Shown in pieces: positions 1 through 10,000 of a DNA stretch of 22,721 bases. The DNA lies in NCBI GenBank assembly GCA_900128395.1, contig LT649504.1, forward strand, positions 1-22,721, in the 5' to 3' direction. Under the pieces are notes generated by a model. That model worked only from the letters and a program-made list of their open reading frames with translations. It had not been told where the DNA came from and did no database searches. The position numbers and the translations under genes were made by a program. Source of the DNA: Stramenopiles sp. TOSAG23-2. Lineage: Eukaryota; Sar. Each line of letters opens with the position of its first letter. Within the stretch, counting starts at the first letter, position 1.

Positions 1-291
1 TGAAACATTTTGACGCTTGTATCCCTTGCTGTGTCAATGCTATTAATTAGCAGGTATATAGCAGTGAAAATGGATGGAAAATTGGGACGTGATTTATATA
101 GAAATAATTGGTCACTAACAAGTATAAGCTTCCTATCAAAAGGCAAAAATGATTTTATATAGATTCCCCCCACTATGCACCTGCTAATACAATAGTATCG
201 AGATAGCACTCACATGATGGATATCCCTTGCTATGTACCTCCTAATTAATAGCATCGACACAGCAAGGGATACAAGCGTCAAAATGTTTCA
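1..291. mobile_element. MITE-like element with ~60-bp terminal inverted repeats
   Basis: Positions 1-63 and 229-291 are near-perfect reverse complements. Both ends begin TGAAACATTTTGACGCTTGT read inward, and the match continues through the AATTAG stretch with only a few mismatches. Inside the right half, the stretch near 175-210 is a degenerate copy of the right arm, so the element contains a partial internal duplication. There is no coding capacity. Long inverted ends on a ~290-bp body suggest a non-autonomous DNA transposon. The left flank lies outside the window, so a target-site duplication cannot be checked and the element could begin before base 1. Confidence 0.8.
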
Positions 292-304
292 TAGTGTAAG
301 AAAT

Positions 305-799
305 GCCGGCCAGTCGATGTTCGGTAACAATTGTGTGTATACTTAAATATTATATTTACCTATCAAATACACAAATTACAACAGAGTACAGAGTACAGAG
401 ATGGATTCGCGATGGAAAAAGAGATCGAAGGCAGTATACATCGGAGTATTATGTACATTTGCAAAATACGTTAATGAAAGACACATTTGATCGTCGTATC
501 AATCTTCAACAAAGTGATCTGTCATGTGGCTGGAATCTGTCATGGCTGGAATACAAAACACAATTTTTACAATACTGCATTATAGTGATGAAGAACACAG
601 TAAATTATTACGTAATTATTACGATATTCTATGATGATGATGATGATGAAAATGAAATAATCGGGTTTTCAGGTTTTCAATATAAATTTTGAGTGTGTGT
701 GTGAGTGGAGTTTTTTGGATTAACATTTGTGTATTTGATAGGTAATAGTGTTTAAGTATATATACAAAAAATTTGTACCGAAAATCGTCGACTGGCAAC
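305..799. mobile_element. MITE-like element, long copy (family shared with 6296-6521)
   Basis: The left arm (about 305-380) and right arm (about 717-799) are imperfect reverse complements. They share the core CCAGTCG, then a TTCGGTA/TCGGTACAAA block, a TATACTTAAA block and ATCAAATACACAAAT. The part from about 654 to 735 also matches the middle of the shorter element at 6296-6521 (AATCGG..TTTTCAGGTTTTC). About 270 bp between the left arm and that core has no counterpart in the short copy. The reading frame open on the plus strand here runs through both inverted repeats and is not credible as a gene. Confidence 0.75.
631..650. repeat. ATG trinucleotide microsatellite
   Basis: Short uninterrupted run of ATG/GAT triplets inside the long MITE copy, followed at about 693-703 by a GT dinucleotide run. 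Both are simple-sequence tracts with no sign of coding use. Confidence 0.8.
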
Positions 800-1065
800 A
801 ATTATACCTTATACCAGGTATCAGGTCACTGCAAAAAAAAAAAAGATATGATGATGCCTCTGAATTTACATCACTGCAACCTAACCAGGCTAAACCACTC
901 TGAATTTTTTATAAAAAAGATACATATTCGTCCTGTATATATACAATAATCGTCTATATGGAGTTTTGAAAGAGTTATCAGTTCAAGTGACAGATTTGAT
1001 ACAAGAGAGTATAATATTTCATTCGTATCAATTTCAGTACTAGTATCAAAATTGCTTTGCAAAAG

Positions 1066-2598
1066 ATGGCATCATCTGTTGTTGCAGGAACAACCTCATC
1101 ACAAGGACGTCCACAAAGAACGAAAAAAAAACAATTTACTTTGTATGAACCTATTTATGTTATATGGCCTAATGGGAAAAATTATCCCGGTTATATTACC
1201 AAAATAATTGCAGATGGTGCTATGTTTGGAGTGGTCATGGATGAAACTAAAGATTCAGCCGCTTGTTACTCTAATGAAGTGAGACCAAAGTATTTAAAAA
1301 AACGACCAAATGGGACACCGTATGATCAATCAAAGTATCAAGATATGAAAGATGATGTACCCCCAGATATGAAAGGTGCAACTCCTAAAACTGAGAGAAA
1401 AAGAAAGCGTTCTAAATCAAAGATGAAAATCAAACAAGAAAAAGACATTAAATTATTTAGCATGAAGAAACCAAAAGTAAAGAAGAAGAAGAAGAAGAAA
1501 TTACGGTCAAACACAGAGAAAAAAACAGCATTTGAAGATATGGCAACCCTTCTGGTGAATAAGAATAAATTATTGAAGCTCAGAGAAAATCAAAAGCCAT
1601 CACAAAGTACCAACAAAGAAGAAATAAGACTAAAAGAACTTTTAGAAACAGCAAAAGCTAGGTTGGAAAGTAGAATGAATGCAAAACGAACAAAGAAATC
1701 AAAATCACCAACAGTGTCATCTTCTTCCTCAGAGGTAAATGATAAGCCAAATTTTCATCATGTAAACTCATTTCTTAAGACACCACCTGGGGAGAAAGGT
1801 AGTGGCAAGAATATAAATGTGGGGTTTGGTTCATTTATACGTGAAAAGCTAGTAACTGTTGGATTTTTTAGCCTGCATGATGTACTTGGAACTTCTAGCC
1901 CTGGGGGGATAGGTGCTTTTCTGGATAATGCCAAGAAACTAGTGCAAGAACAAGCATCTCATGTACCAGGTGCTACTCAATTTGTAATACGGGATGCATT
2001 AAAAATGATGGCCCCTGATCATGACATGAGCGATTGTCGACAAGTTGCAACATGGCTCACCAATGTGAAAAAGGGTGATTATATCATAGTTCGGCATAAT
2101 AACAGGGACAAAACCACAGCACAAATGCATTACACACCTAAAAAACTAAAAACATTGAATAATGGAAGCTATTCACCAGTTTTTGCTTTGATGAAAGTGG
2201 TCAGCCCTCCAAATGAGTGCGATGATAATGGACAAATGAAGAATGTAGCAAAAAAGTTATATGTAGAATCACCAAGTATCAAATTGCCATACCACTTTAA
2301 GAATTACAATAATAATAATGGGAACGGTTGGGGAATGCATGCTGCATATGCCAGAGTAGAATTAATTGGCATGGGGTTGATTGAGGATTTACAGCATGAC
2401 ACACGCAAATATCTTACTGCAGTGTGTCAACCAACGCTATCAACATTTAGGAGAAAAATGGGAGGAAATGGTGGAAAATTCACTAACAGAATGGAGAAAG
2501 ACTTCATTAATACTGCAAAAAAGTTTGCACTAAAAAGTGATGATTTCCCTGAGTTCATAACTATTTCAAAAAACGACTTGAAGAAAAAGCATCAGTAA
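1066..2598 (+). CDS. Tudor/PWWP-like N-terminal domain protein with basic linker, function unknown
   Basis: A protein of 510 residues. I take the ATG at 1066 (aaaagATGG, purine at -3) as the start; the frame extends slightly upstream only through a TTG. Residues about 27-75 contain a VxWPxGKxYPGxI pattern followed by short strands, as in Tudor, PWWP and related small barrel domains that read chromatin or nucleic acid. Residues about 110-148 are extremely basic, with a run of seven lysines written by an AAG repeat, and are a likely nuclear localisation signal. A charged helical stretch (about 150-210) and a serine run follow. The C-terminal 270 residues look like a folded domain (TNVKKGDYIIVRHN, then SPVFALMKVVSPP and a long helical end) that I do not recognise. 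No intron is needed. The gene converges on the beta-mannosidase gene, 239 bp away. A nuclear chromatin-associated role is inference. Confidence 0.75.
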   Translation: MASSVVAGTTSSQGRPQRTKKKQFTLYEPIYVIWPNGKNYPGYITKIIADGAMFGVVMDETKDSAACYSNEVRPKYLKKRPNGTPYDQSKYQDMKDDVPPDMKGATPKTERKRKRSKSKMKIKQEKDIKLFSMKKPKVKKKKKKKLRSNTEKKTAFEDMATLLVNKNKLLKLRENQKPSQSTNKEEIRLKELLETAKARLESRMNAKRTKKSKSPTVSSSSSEVNDKPNFHHVNSFLKTPPGEKGSGKNINVGFGSFIREKLVTVGFFSLHDVLGTSSPGGIGAFLDNAKKLVQEQASHVPGATQFVIRDALKMMAPDHDMSDCRQVATWLTNVKKGDYIIVRHNNRDKTTAQMHYTPKKLKTLNNGSYSPVFALMKVVSPPNECDDNGQMKNVAKKLYVESPSIKLPYHFKNYNNNNGNGWGMHAAYARVELIGMGLIEDLQHDTRKYLTAVCQPTLSTFRRKMGGNGGKFTNRMEKDFINTAKKFALKSDDFPEFITISKNDLKKKHQ

Positions 2599-2837
2599 AA
2601 TGAGATACACACAATTTAATGAGATCTGTTGAGGATTCTTTTGAAATCTGAGTTCTAATTACTTACGAAACGTTTAGTATTAGGGGTATGTATTAAAATA
2701 TGAAGTAAAATCTAATTATTATTTACGCTTACGACTCCTCGTTATACTAATATTCTTGCTCAGTATTTAAAAAATCAGCAGTGCCATTAAATTGAAATTA
2801 ATTTTACTGTACACGTCGTATGATATTACGAAGCTTT

Positions 2838-5738
2838 TTAGTAATATTCACCTAAATGCTCAACCCTTAAGTTATTTTTTAATTCATTTATAACCACACT
2901 ATCAACTACACCGTCAAATGGTATAAATGTTATATTTTCCACTGTATTTGCTTTTAATGCAAACCAATTTGGCGAGAAATAGCCATTTGCATTGCTCGTA
3001 AACGCAACCCATAATGCCGCCTTCCCCTCTCCTGCTTTAGCTTGGATGGTAACATTATTTCGATTTGTCGTTTCTAATATAGTGTATGATATTTTATTAT
3101 TATTATTTAACTGTAATTTTTTCAGTTGTACAACAGATTGTATATTTGATGAAACGGGTATTGTATTTTTAGTACTAAAACTAAATAATTTAGTTTCAAT
3201 CACACAAGTTCCATCAACACAAATGGTTTGCAACATAGATGATATTTCATCGATCCATAGAATATTACCCCATGCTACTGAAACATTCGCATCATACAAT
3301 TCTATATCTTCGTTTTGATTTAACTGTATTGTTTTTACTGTTATTCTTCCAGTAAATTCAATTGGCAAGTCATTGCGAATATAAATACTTCTATTTGCAC
3401 ATATAACAGCAGTCACTGGAGCATAAACTGATTGGTGTAAAAAATGCATTGCAGCTTTCCATCGTCCACCAATGACTTGTCCTGTTACGTTGCTTCCATA
3501 TTCTATAACACCCCATCCTCCAGTTGGCCAAACTTCAGATAGTTGCCATACAATCAAGCCATACGAATTGACTCCACGCCTCTGTTCAATATCAGATTTT
3601 AGGAATAATCCTTGAGCTAACATTGTTAAATATAATTGTTTTTTGAATATAAATTCTCCATATGCATCATCTTCAGGCGTATAGTTAAAGTACGAAATTA
3701 AAAAGTTATCTACAGGGTAATTCCGTTGTTCCCATATAGTTGAATTGGAATGCAGACCCCAGTATTTTGGTGAAAGTGTGCTGGACATACTTTCAAACGA
3801 ACTTGCCCCAACTACCCCGAATTCCGAGGCAAATGTACCATCGTATCTAGGGCCAATGTCTTTACATTTGCAGCTGCACCCAGCAGCATACCATTGGGGG
3901 GTGCACTGAAATGTTCCAGGTGCTGGTAACATCTGTGGGGTAAAAGTCTTTAATGTGCTACCACCATTAACAGGTTTAAAGTAATTGGTAGATCCAAAAA
4001 TATAAGGCCCATGAGTCTCATTGACCGGTCTTCCACCAAGTAACAAATTTTTGCCGTTTGGATATCCTGTGAGAGTATTAACACCGGAAAGCCAACCATG
4101 GTGTGCAGGCGATGCTGGCCAAATAGCTCTGGTTGGATCCACATTTGCAACTACGGGCATAGCGAATGATGCAATTAAACCTGCACCACCACCACACTCG
4201 TTACATCCGTTCCACATTACTAAACATGGTTGATTCATTATTTTTCTTACATTGTGTTTAATCTCCGCCGTATTGAGCATATCGGCAGTGGGCATATGGC
4301 TGCCAGTATACATTAAGTCGTGTAAAACCATAATACCAGCCTTTGAAAGTTCATCATAAAAAAAATCTGGCATATAAATTCCACCGCCCCAAATTCTTAC
4401 TGCCGTGAAATGCGAGGCTTTAATAGACGTTACTAGGCTTCGATATGCTTCTAGTGTAACGCGACCTTCTAGTTCATCCAATGGAATAACGTTAGCACCT
4501 AATGCTACTACGGGCATTCCATTTAAACGAATCATCATTGTTTGACCACCATTTCCATCCCCATTTAATGCCTTCCGTCGAAAATTTTTATCAGTATCGT
4601 TCCCAGTTACCAGGACAGCATATCTGAAAGCTATTGGTACAATTGTTGAAATACTTGGGACATTGTCTGTATTGGAATTAAAATACGATATATTCAAACT
4701 AAATAGTTGCTGTTTTCCATAACCATTTGGCCACCAAAGAGACGATGAAGGTAGGTTCATAGCAGTCAGATTAGCTTCTACAATTTGGGATGATCCAAGG
4801 GTCGGATCCACTTTAATAATCTGTTTTCTCTTTCCATTTTGCCAATTACCAATGACAACGAGCTCGCCTGTAGTTGCTCTTGATATGTTATGAAGATAAA
4901 TCAAAGTTGAAATATCAAAATTGGCTTTTTTATTTAATAGAGGCTCAGTAGGATATTCATCTTGAAAGACAATTTTTGGCGTAACATATTCGATCAGTAA
5001 ACTTTCTTCTTTCACATACGCTAAATAAACTGATTTAACAATTCCCTTTGAAAAAGTATGAGAATTATTTAATGTAGTATTAATGAATGTCGTTGTGTAT
5101 GCTGCCCAATCCCATCCACCTGTACATGCCATATATCTATTTTCGATATCAACTTTTGTATCATTAAACTCTATCATGATATTTAGTTTCAATGGTGACG
5201 TTGCCATAGTATCAAAATGTAAATATTTTTTAATTGCAAATTTATATCGTATGAATTGAGATTGAAAAATGCCAACTTGGATCCCGTTTAAATATAATGT
5301 TGCACCCATTTTTACAGAATCAAATACAAGAAAAATCTCTTTCGATGATTCCAATAACATGATATCTAGCATGATATCTTTTGTATATAACCAACCATTT
5401 GCATTCCATAAATCTATAGCCTTCGAGTCTAACCAATTGATATCAGTTAATTGATCAGCGATGATTCCTGCATTTGTTAAATCCGTAATAACATCACCAG
5501 GAACATTGCCAGATATATTTATATTTTTATCATGATGAATTAAATTCCAATCCGATCCATCTAAATACTGAATCACATTAGCACCGATTGGCCGGTCACC
5601 AGACGTAGAATATTGAGTATAATTTCCCTCTTCATTTTTAATTAGCGCCACACAGTCATCAGTAAAAAGAGCAATTAATTCAACAACAACAACAAAAATA
5701 AAAATAAAAGAATTCATATTTATGCCCCGAAAAAACAT
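2838..5738 (-). CDS. Secreted/lysosomal beta-mannosidase, glycoside hydrolase family 2
   Basis: Full-length GH2 beta-mannosidase of 966 residues, the usual size for eukaryotic enzymes, which remove terminal beta-mannose from N-glycan core fragments or mannans. A hydrophobic signal peptide starts at Met1 or more probably Met8 (MNSFIFIFVVVVELIALF). The sugar-binding jelly-roll follows, with GNVPGDVITDL (about 77-87), YLNGIQVG (149-156) and GGWDWAAY (207-214). The immunoglobulin-like part ends near SLWWPNGYGKQQLF (333-346). The catalytic barrel carries VRIWGGGIYMPDFFYDEL (447-464), the acid/base Glu514 in WNGCNECGG, and the probable nucleophile Glu639 in ASEFG. VWQLSEVWPTGGW (730-742) closes the active-site region. 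Both catalytic glutamates are present, so it should be active. There are many N-x-S/T sites. The cysteine-rich insert CTPQWYAAGCSCKCKD just before the nucleophile is not something I expect in the family. No introns are visible. Confidence 0.93.
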   Translation of the reverse strand: MFFRGINMNSFIFIFVVVVELIALFTDDCVALIKNEEGNYTQYSTSGDRPIGANVIQYLDGSDWNLIHHDKNINISGNVPGDVITDLTNAGIIADQLTDINWLDSKAIDLWNANGWLYTKDIMLDIMLLESSKEIFLVFDSVKMGATLYLNGIQVGIFQSQFIRYKFAIKKYLHFDTMATSPLKLNIMIEFNDTKVDIENRYMACTGGWDWAAYTTTFINTTLNNSHTFSKGIVKSVYLAYVKEESLLIEYVTPKIVFQDEYPTEPLLNKKANFDISTLIYLHNISRATTGELVVIGNWQNGKRKQIIKVDPTLGSSQIVEANLTAMNLPSSSLWWPNGYGKQQLFSLNISYFNSNTDNVPSISTIVPIAFRYAVLVTGNDTDKNFRRKALNGDGNGGQTMMIRLNGMPVVALGANVIPLDELEGRVTLEAYRSLVTSIKASHFTAVRIWGGGIYMPDFFYDELSKAGIMVLHDLMYTGSHMPTADMLNTAEIKHNVRKIMNQPCLVMWNGCNECGGGAGLIASFAMPVVANVDPTRAIWPASPAHHGWLSGVNTLTGYPNGKNLLLGGRPVNETHGPYIFGSTNYFKPVNGGSTLKTFTPQMLPAPGTFQCTPQWYAAGCSCKCKDIGPRYDGTFASEFGVVGASSFESMSSTLSPKYWGLHSNSTIWEQRNYPVDNFLISYFNYTPEDDAYGEFIFKKQLYLTMLAQGLFLKSDIEQRRGVNSYGLIVWQLSEVWPTGGWGVIEYGSNVTGQVIGGRWKAAMHFLHQSVYAPVTAVICANRSIYIRNDLPIEFTGRITVKTIQLNQNEDIELYDANVSVAWGNILWIDEISSMLQTICVDGTCVIETKLFSFSTKNTIPVSSNIQSVVQLKKLQLNNNNKISYTILETTNRNNVTIQAKAGEGKAALWVAFTSNANGYFSPNWFALKANTVENITFIPFDGVVDSVVINELKNNLRVEHLGEYY

Positions 5739-6295
5739 GCCAGGATTTGTCGTGTATTTTTCTCTTTAACGTTTATAACCTGTTTGTTAAATAACCTGCG
5801 ATAAAGGTACTGTCTCTTACAATACTCGCGTATGCATTAATTTATCAATCAACAAAGAAACTTTCTGTATACATACAGTATATTATGATATATACCTACT
5901 TGCGGGTTTAGCTTGTTTTTTGTTTTTTGCCCTCGGCTTCGGTGGTGAAAAGTACCACCGTAGTGCATTGGTGCATTGACGGAGTATAGGTGGCACATTT
6001 TTTTTTACATTTTACCTTAACCTGTTTTCCATGTTTCCATTTTGCAGCATTCTATAACATTATTGCATTAATAACATTCCATCAGGCATTCCACTCCATA
6101 CACATCACATTCCATTCCCTGTCCTATTTATTACAATACCTATACGATATTATAGTACTTCTCTATAATACACCTTAATTTTATTCTGGCAACTTTTGGC
6201 TTTTGGACGAGTGCACGAGACGACGGGCTTCGCAAAACCATCAATTTTCATATTCTAATTCATGATGATGAAATTGGCCATAATCAATCATCCCC
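5739..6295. other. Intergenic spacer, upstream of the beta-mannosidase gene
   Basis: No credible gene. It holds a T-rich tract with a small perfect hairpin (CGGTGGT at 5940-5946 pairing with ACCACCG at 5954-5960) and a pyrimidine-rich stretch with repeated CATTCCA words (about 6050-6125). The short plus-strand frame at 5990-6178 is made of this low-complexity sequence. The part next to 5738 presumably holds the beta-mannosidase promoter, but I see no clear TATA box. Confidence 0.5.
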
Positions 6296-6521
6296 GATAT
6301 AATTTTTACTGTGCCGGCCAGTCGTAACTTTTCGGTACAAATTTTTTATTATACTTAAACACTATATTAGCTATCAAATACACAAATTAATCGGTTTTCA
6401 GGTTTTCGAGTGGTTGAGTTTTGGATTAATTTGTGTGTTTGATAGTTAAATATAGTGTTTAAGTATACCAACAAATTTGTACCGAAAATTTACGACTGGT
6501 CGGCACACTAAAAATTATATC
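6296..6521. mobile_element. MITE-like element, short copy (same family as 305-799)
   Basis: An almost complete palindrome of about 225 bp. The left arm starts GATATAATTTTTACTGTGCC; the reverse complement of the right end starts GATATAATTTTTAGTGTGCC. The arms match for roughly 85-100 bp each, down to a short centre around 6400-6412. Arms and centre are homologous to the long copy at 305-799, so this is either an internally deleted derivative or the basic form into which the other copy received extra DNA. No coding capacity. Confidence 0.85.
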
Positions 6522-7000
6522 AGGATAGTTGGTGGTGGGTGGTGGCGTGGTGGCGTGCCAGCGTGGTGGCACCTAAAAAAACCTCCAAATTCGAGGCGTC
6601 CTCTCGTAGTCTCGTAGTACATTCAGATTTCAAATTTATCTTTAACATATAAATAGCATCGTATTTCTGTTTGGCGTATTATACTTGTATACTTGTTACA
6701 GTACTTTTTCAACTTTAACTTTTCTTTTAGTATACTTTTATACTTATTAGAACATATATATATATATAGTATGATAGGAAGCTTTATTTTTTTCTAAAAT
6801 ATTATCTATCAAAAATTATACGGAAATAAGAAATAACTAAATTTTACGAGTATTTTTTATTTAATAATATTTTTTAAATATGACTCTAAACTCGAATATT
6901 TTTTATAATAAAAACAAAAAAGATGGTATGCATAATGAGATATCGTATGATATGTAATCTTCATAACCATATTTCTCCAAGACATCATTCCACATTTTCC
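6522..7000. other. Intergenic spacer downstream of the giant surface-protein gene
   Basis: Begins with a GGTGG-rich tract (about 6529-6571) containing repeated GTGGTGGC words, then becomes strongly AT-rich with a TA dinucleotide run near 6754-6769. It contains the 3' untranslated region of the minus-strand gene that ends at 7001. No further gene is seen. Confidence 0.5.
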
Positions 7001-10000
7001 TCAAAATTCATCATCTTCATCTCTTTTAATCCGTGCTGGAGTGATTTTTTTAAACGAATTCAATGCTTTGATTTTTGTTTTTGCCCTAGATGCCTTCTTG
7101 TTACGCGTACCACGCAACCAATGAGGAATGCAACATTTAAATAATTTGGCAACTTGAATTAATACTGCACTTCCTTTAGAACCATCTGACATTTCTTCAT
7201 CCATATCCATTACCTTTAAAATAACGTATAAACGCACAGCAAATAGCATATAAATCGCATTGGCTGAAATCAACAACACTGTAATCACCAATTGGAATGT
7301 GCCTACAACAGCATCTTGAAAAAATAATAAGCCGCACCACATCGTAAAAAATGCAACCATTAGTGCCCCAGCTTCAGCATCATGCAATGTATGGTGTTTA
7401 TCAGTGATTGCCATATAAGGCCGTTGATCAACATGCATTATTAAATATATAACAGTCACAATTAGTGCAAATAATGCTTGCAGTTCTGTGCCCATATTAT
7501 TTAAAAATACTGATATGGCAACAACAGCCGCCTTGCGAGTTGCTATGACTGTCTCCCAATAATATGCTGATGATGTATAACCAGAGTACAATATACCAAA
7601 TCGAAATTTAACTCTTGATGACTTTAAATGGTGCTTATTGCAACGCAGCATACACGTTGAAAGCATTGGAAGGCCTAATATATATATAAATAATGATGGG
7701 AAAAAAAGTGCATATAGCCATCCCATGTGTTCTTTTTCATAACATGGTAAATCTAAATCCATTTGCAGATATAATTTTTTTCCTACCGGTTTGCACGCAA
7801 CTAATGAAAAGGTCGATTTGCAAAGTGTTGGATACAGTAAATATAACAAGATGACAGTAGTTGTTGTAAATTTATCACATGCATTGAATTTTTCACGCTT
7901 ACGCTTGTAAATGCATCTCAGACAACAATTTTTTATCGCGACTACGGTCCAAAAAAGGGCAGATAGGGCCATGCAAATGAAAGGGAGTGATAGCAACCCA
8001 GCTTGCTTCTGGAAAAACAAGCTATTACCTTGCTCTACAGCCTCTTCTGTACATGCTGGATTATACATATAGTCACCAGCACTGCCCATGACTCCTTGCA
8101 CTTCAAACATTGCTTCCACTGCATCTGGCCATTTCATTGGAAAACCTGACGCTAGTGAAATAAGCTGCAAATGGTCTGTGAAGCGTAGCGTATGAATGAG
8201 CGATGTGTTAGAGGGTATATTTTTTTTTAGTTTAGGGAAAATAGAATTTACTTACTCAAAATTATCTTCTGCATGGGCTGTGCAAAATGATGATGTGGGC
8301 TTGTTGCGTTTTTGCCTTGTTCATCCAATGCTGTTTTGATAAACGTGTAAAGCATAAAGCAAACAAAAAGTACGCCTAGAGCAGTTACTATGTAGTTTAA
8401 TAGTGGAGGAGGACACAATTTACAATTCGATACACCTTGAGCCCAATAACCAAAACGACACGCACGGCATAAACGCGGACGGCATTTCATTACTTTACCA
8501 TTCACTATTAACTGGCTGCTATTGTCTTTGCTACCTTTACATTCGTCTGCATAACCCAAATATTTATTGCATCCTTCATCATCATTTGCTAAGGACATAT
8601 CAGGATTTGCATGGCCAGCCTCTTCATGAAAATATCGGCCTTCCAATTGAAGATTGATTCCACCTAAACATGCCATTGGATTTAAGCATACATCAAAGAA
8701 ATCTGGGTCCGAATCAACTGGACCAAGGCGAAAATATCCAAACTTTGGCTTTATATCAGTCCATATCGTGTGACCATTGCAATCGCCACCCTTCGGACAA
8801 GTTTGACACTGCCATTCCCGTGGATTTTCAGATGCTTCATCTAGGTACTGTGTCGGCCCACAATCAGTTGCTAAAGACCAAAATGGATAAGGCTGATGCG
8901 TGAAGTGTAATATATGAAAGATTGTTGTGTTAGAGAGAGAATATTTACCTATATGGTTTAGGTGAATAGCAAGTTATTAAGGGAAATAGTAATTTACGTA
9001 CATCGCTCGGCACCCCGCGTCCGGCACTTGTTTCCACGCCAACTTTATATGAACTTGTATCTAAATAAACTGGTGTGCTTGTATCACTAGTAGAGCAATA
9101 CGTGCAATGCGTACCATACTCACATTCTACCATTACTTCGTTTATATCTTCCGGCTTTGAGAACGATCCTCCTTTTTTTATGTATTGAACAAAATATGTT
9201 GTTGTCACTTCGTTATTTGCATATACAGTAGTATCAGGGTCGAAAGATAAGCATAACGTTATTCTAGGTTCATTTAAAGGAACTGTAACAGTTAATTGTT
9301 CAGGAGGCAAGCGATCAATAATATTTAACATTGCACTTTTGCACATCGTGGAACCTTCAACATCAGTTGTCATGCCCTCAGGGCAGACGTCACAGCTTTC
9401 TCTTCCTTCACACATCGTAAATTTTCCTATTTCGCACAATTGGCACGCCCCTGATGCGTCCCCGTACACATTATATTTACCAGCCAAACATGTACTGCAA
9501 GTATGATCTGAGGTTGTACTTCCAAACGTCGATATATATTCCCCACTACGGCAAACTGTAAAATCATTACAATACTTAGCATTCATTTGGTTCGAAAAGC
9601 GACCGTAATTACAGTCATGACAAGTTCTATCACTTTGACTACTAGGTTCAGCCCCTACATACCAACCGGGATCACAAGAAGTGTGTTCAAAACAATTAAT
9701 ACCAAATATTTTTCGCGCGTTCCAATCCATCGAGTTGTGCTGATTTCGATCATAATTTGTACTACAATAGGTATCCGTACTTACATGCGTTGGGCACGCT
9801 GTATCAGAACACCAGTCCTGTGTAACGCCACAGAAAAAAGTGTAAAATTTATTATTTTTTGTATAACATGTACCAACTGGGCCACTAAAATGATCTCGTA
9901 CTTCAGGATGGAGACCATTATAAAGCAGCTCTAGGGTACCATCACCAAAGTAGTTGTTATACTTATTCTGCATATTTATCATTGTAAAATGTCGTAATTT

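Noticed and set aside
303-692. A 129-residue plus-strand frame with an Asp run
   Set aside because: It crosses both arms and the microsatellite of a MITE-like element and its composition follows the repeat; no gene signal.
1057-1065. TTG start for the Tudor-like protein
   Set aside because: Eukaryotic initiation favours the ATG at 1066, which has a good context.
8248-8676. A separate 142-residue protein
   Set aside because: Its frame continues upstream without a stop to the intron-1 acceptor and downstream through intron 2; it is the middle exon.
8945-9001. Stop codon at 8945 as the real end of the giant protein
   Set aside because: The protein would lack membrane spans, and the GT-AG introns join the following frames exactly into a known type of architecture.
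9580-9620. A GGTTCGAA word suggestive of a tRNA T-loop
   Set aside because: No acceptor stem or anticodon arm around it, and it lies inside the giant gene's exon.
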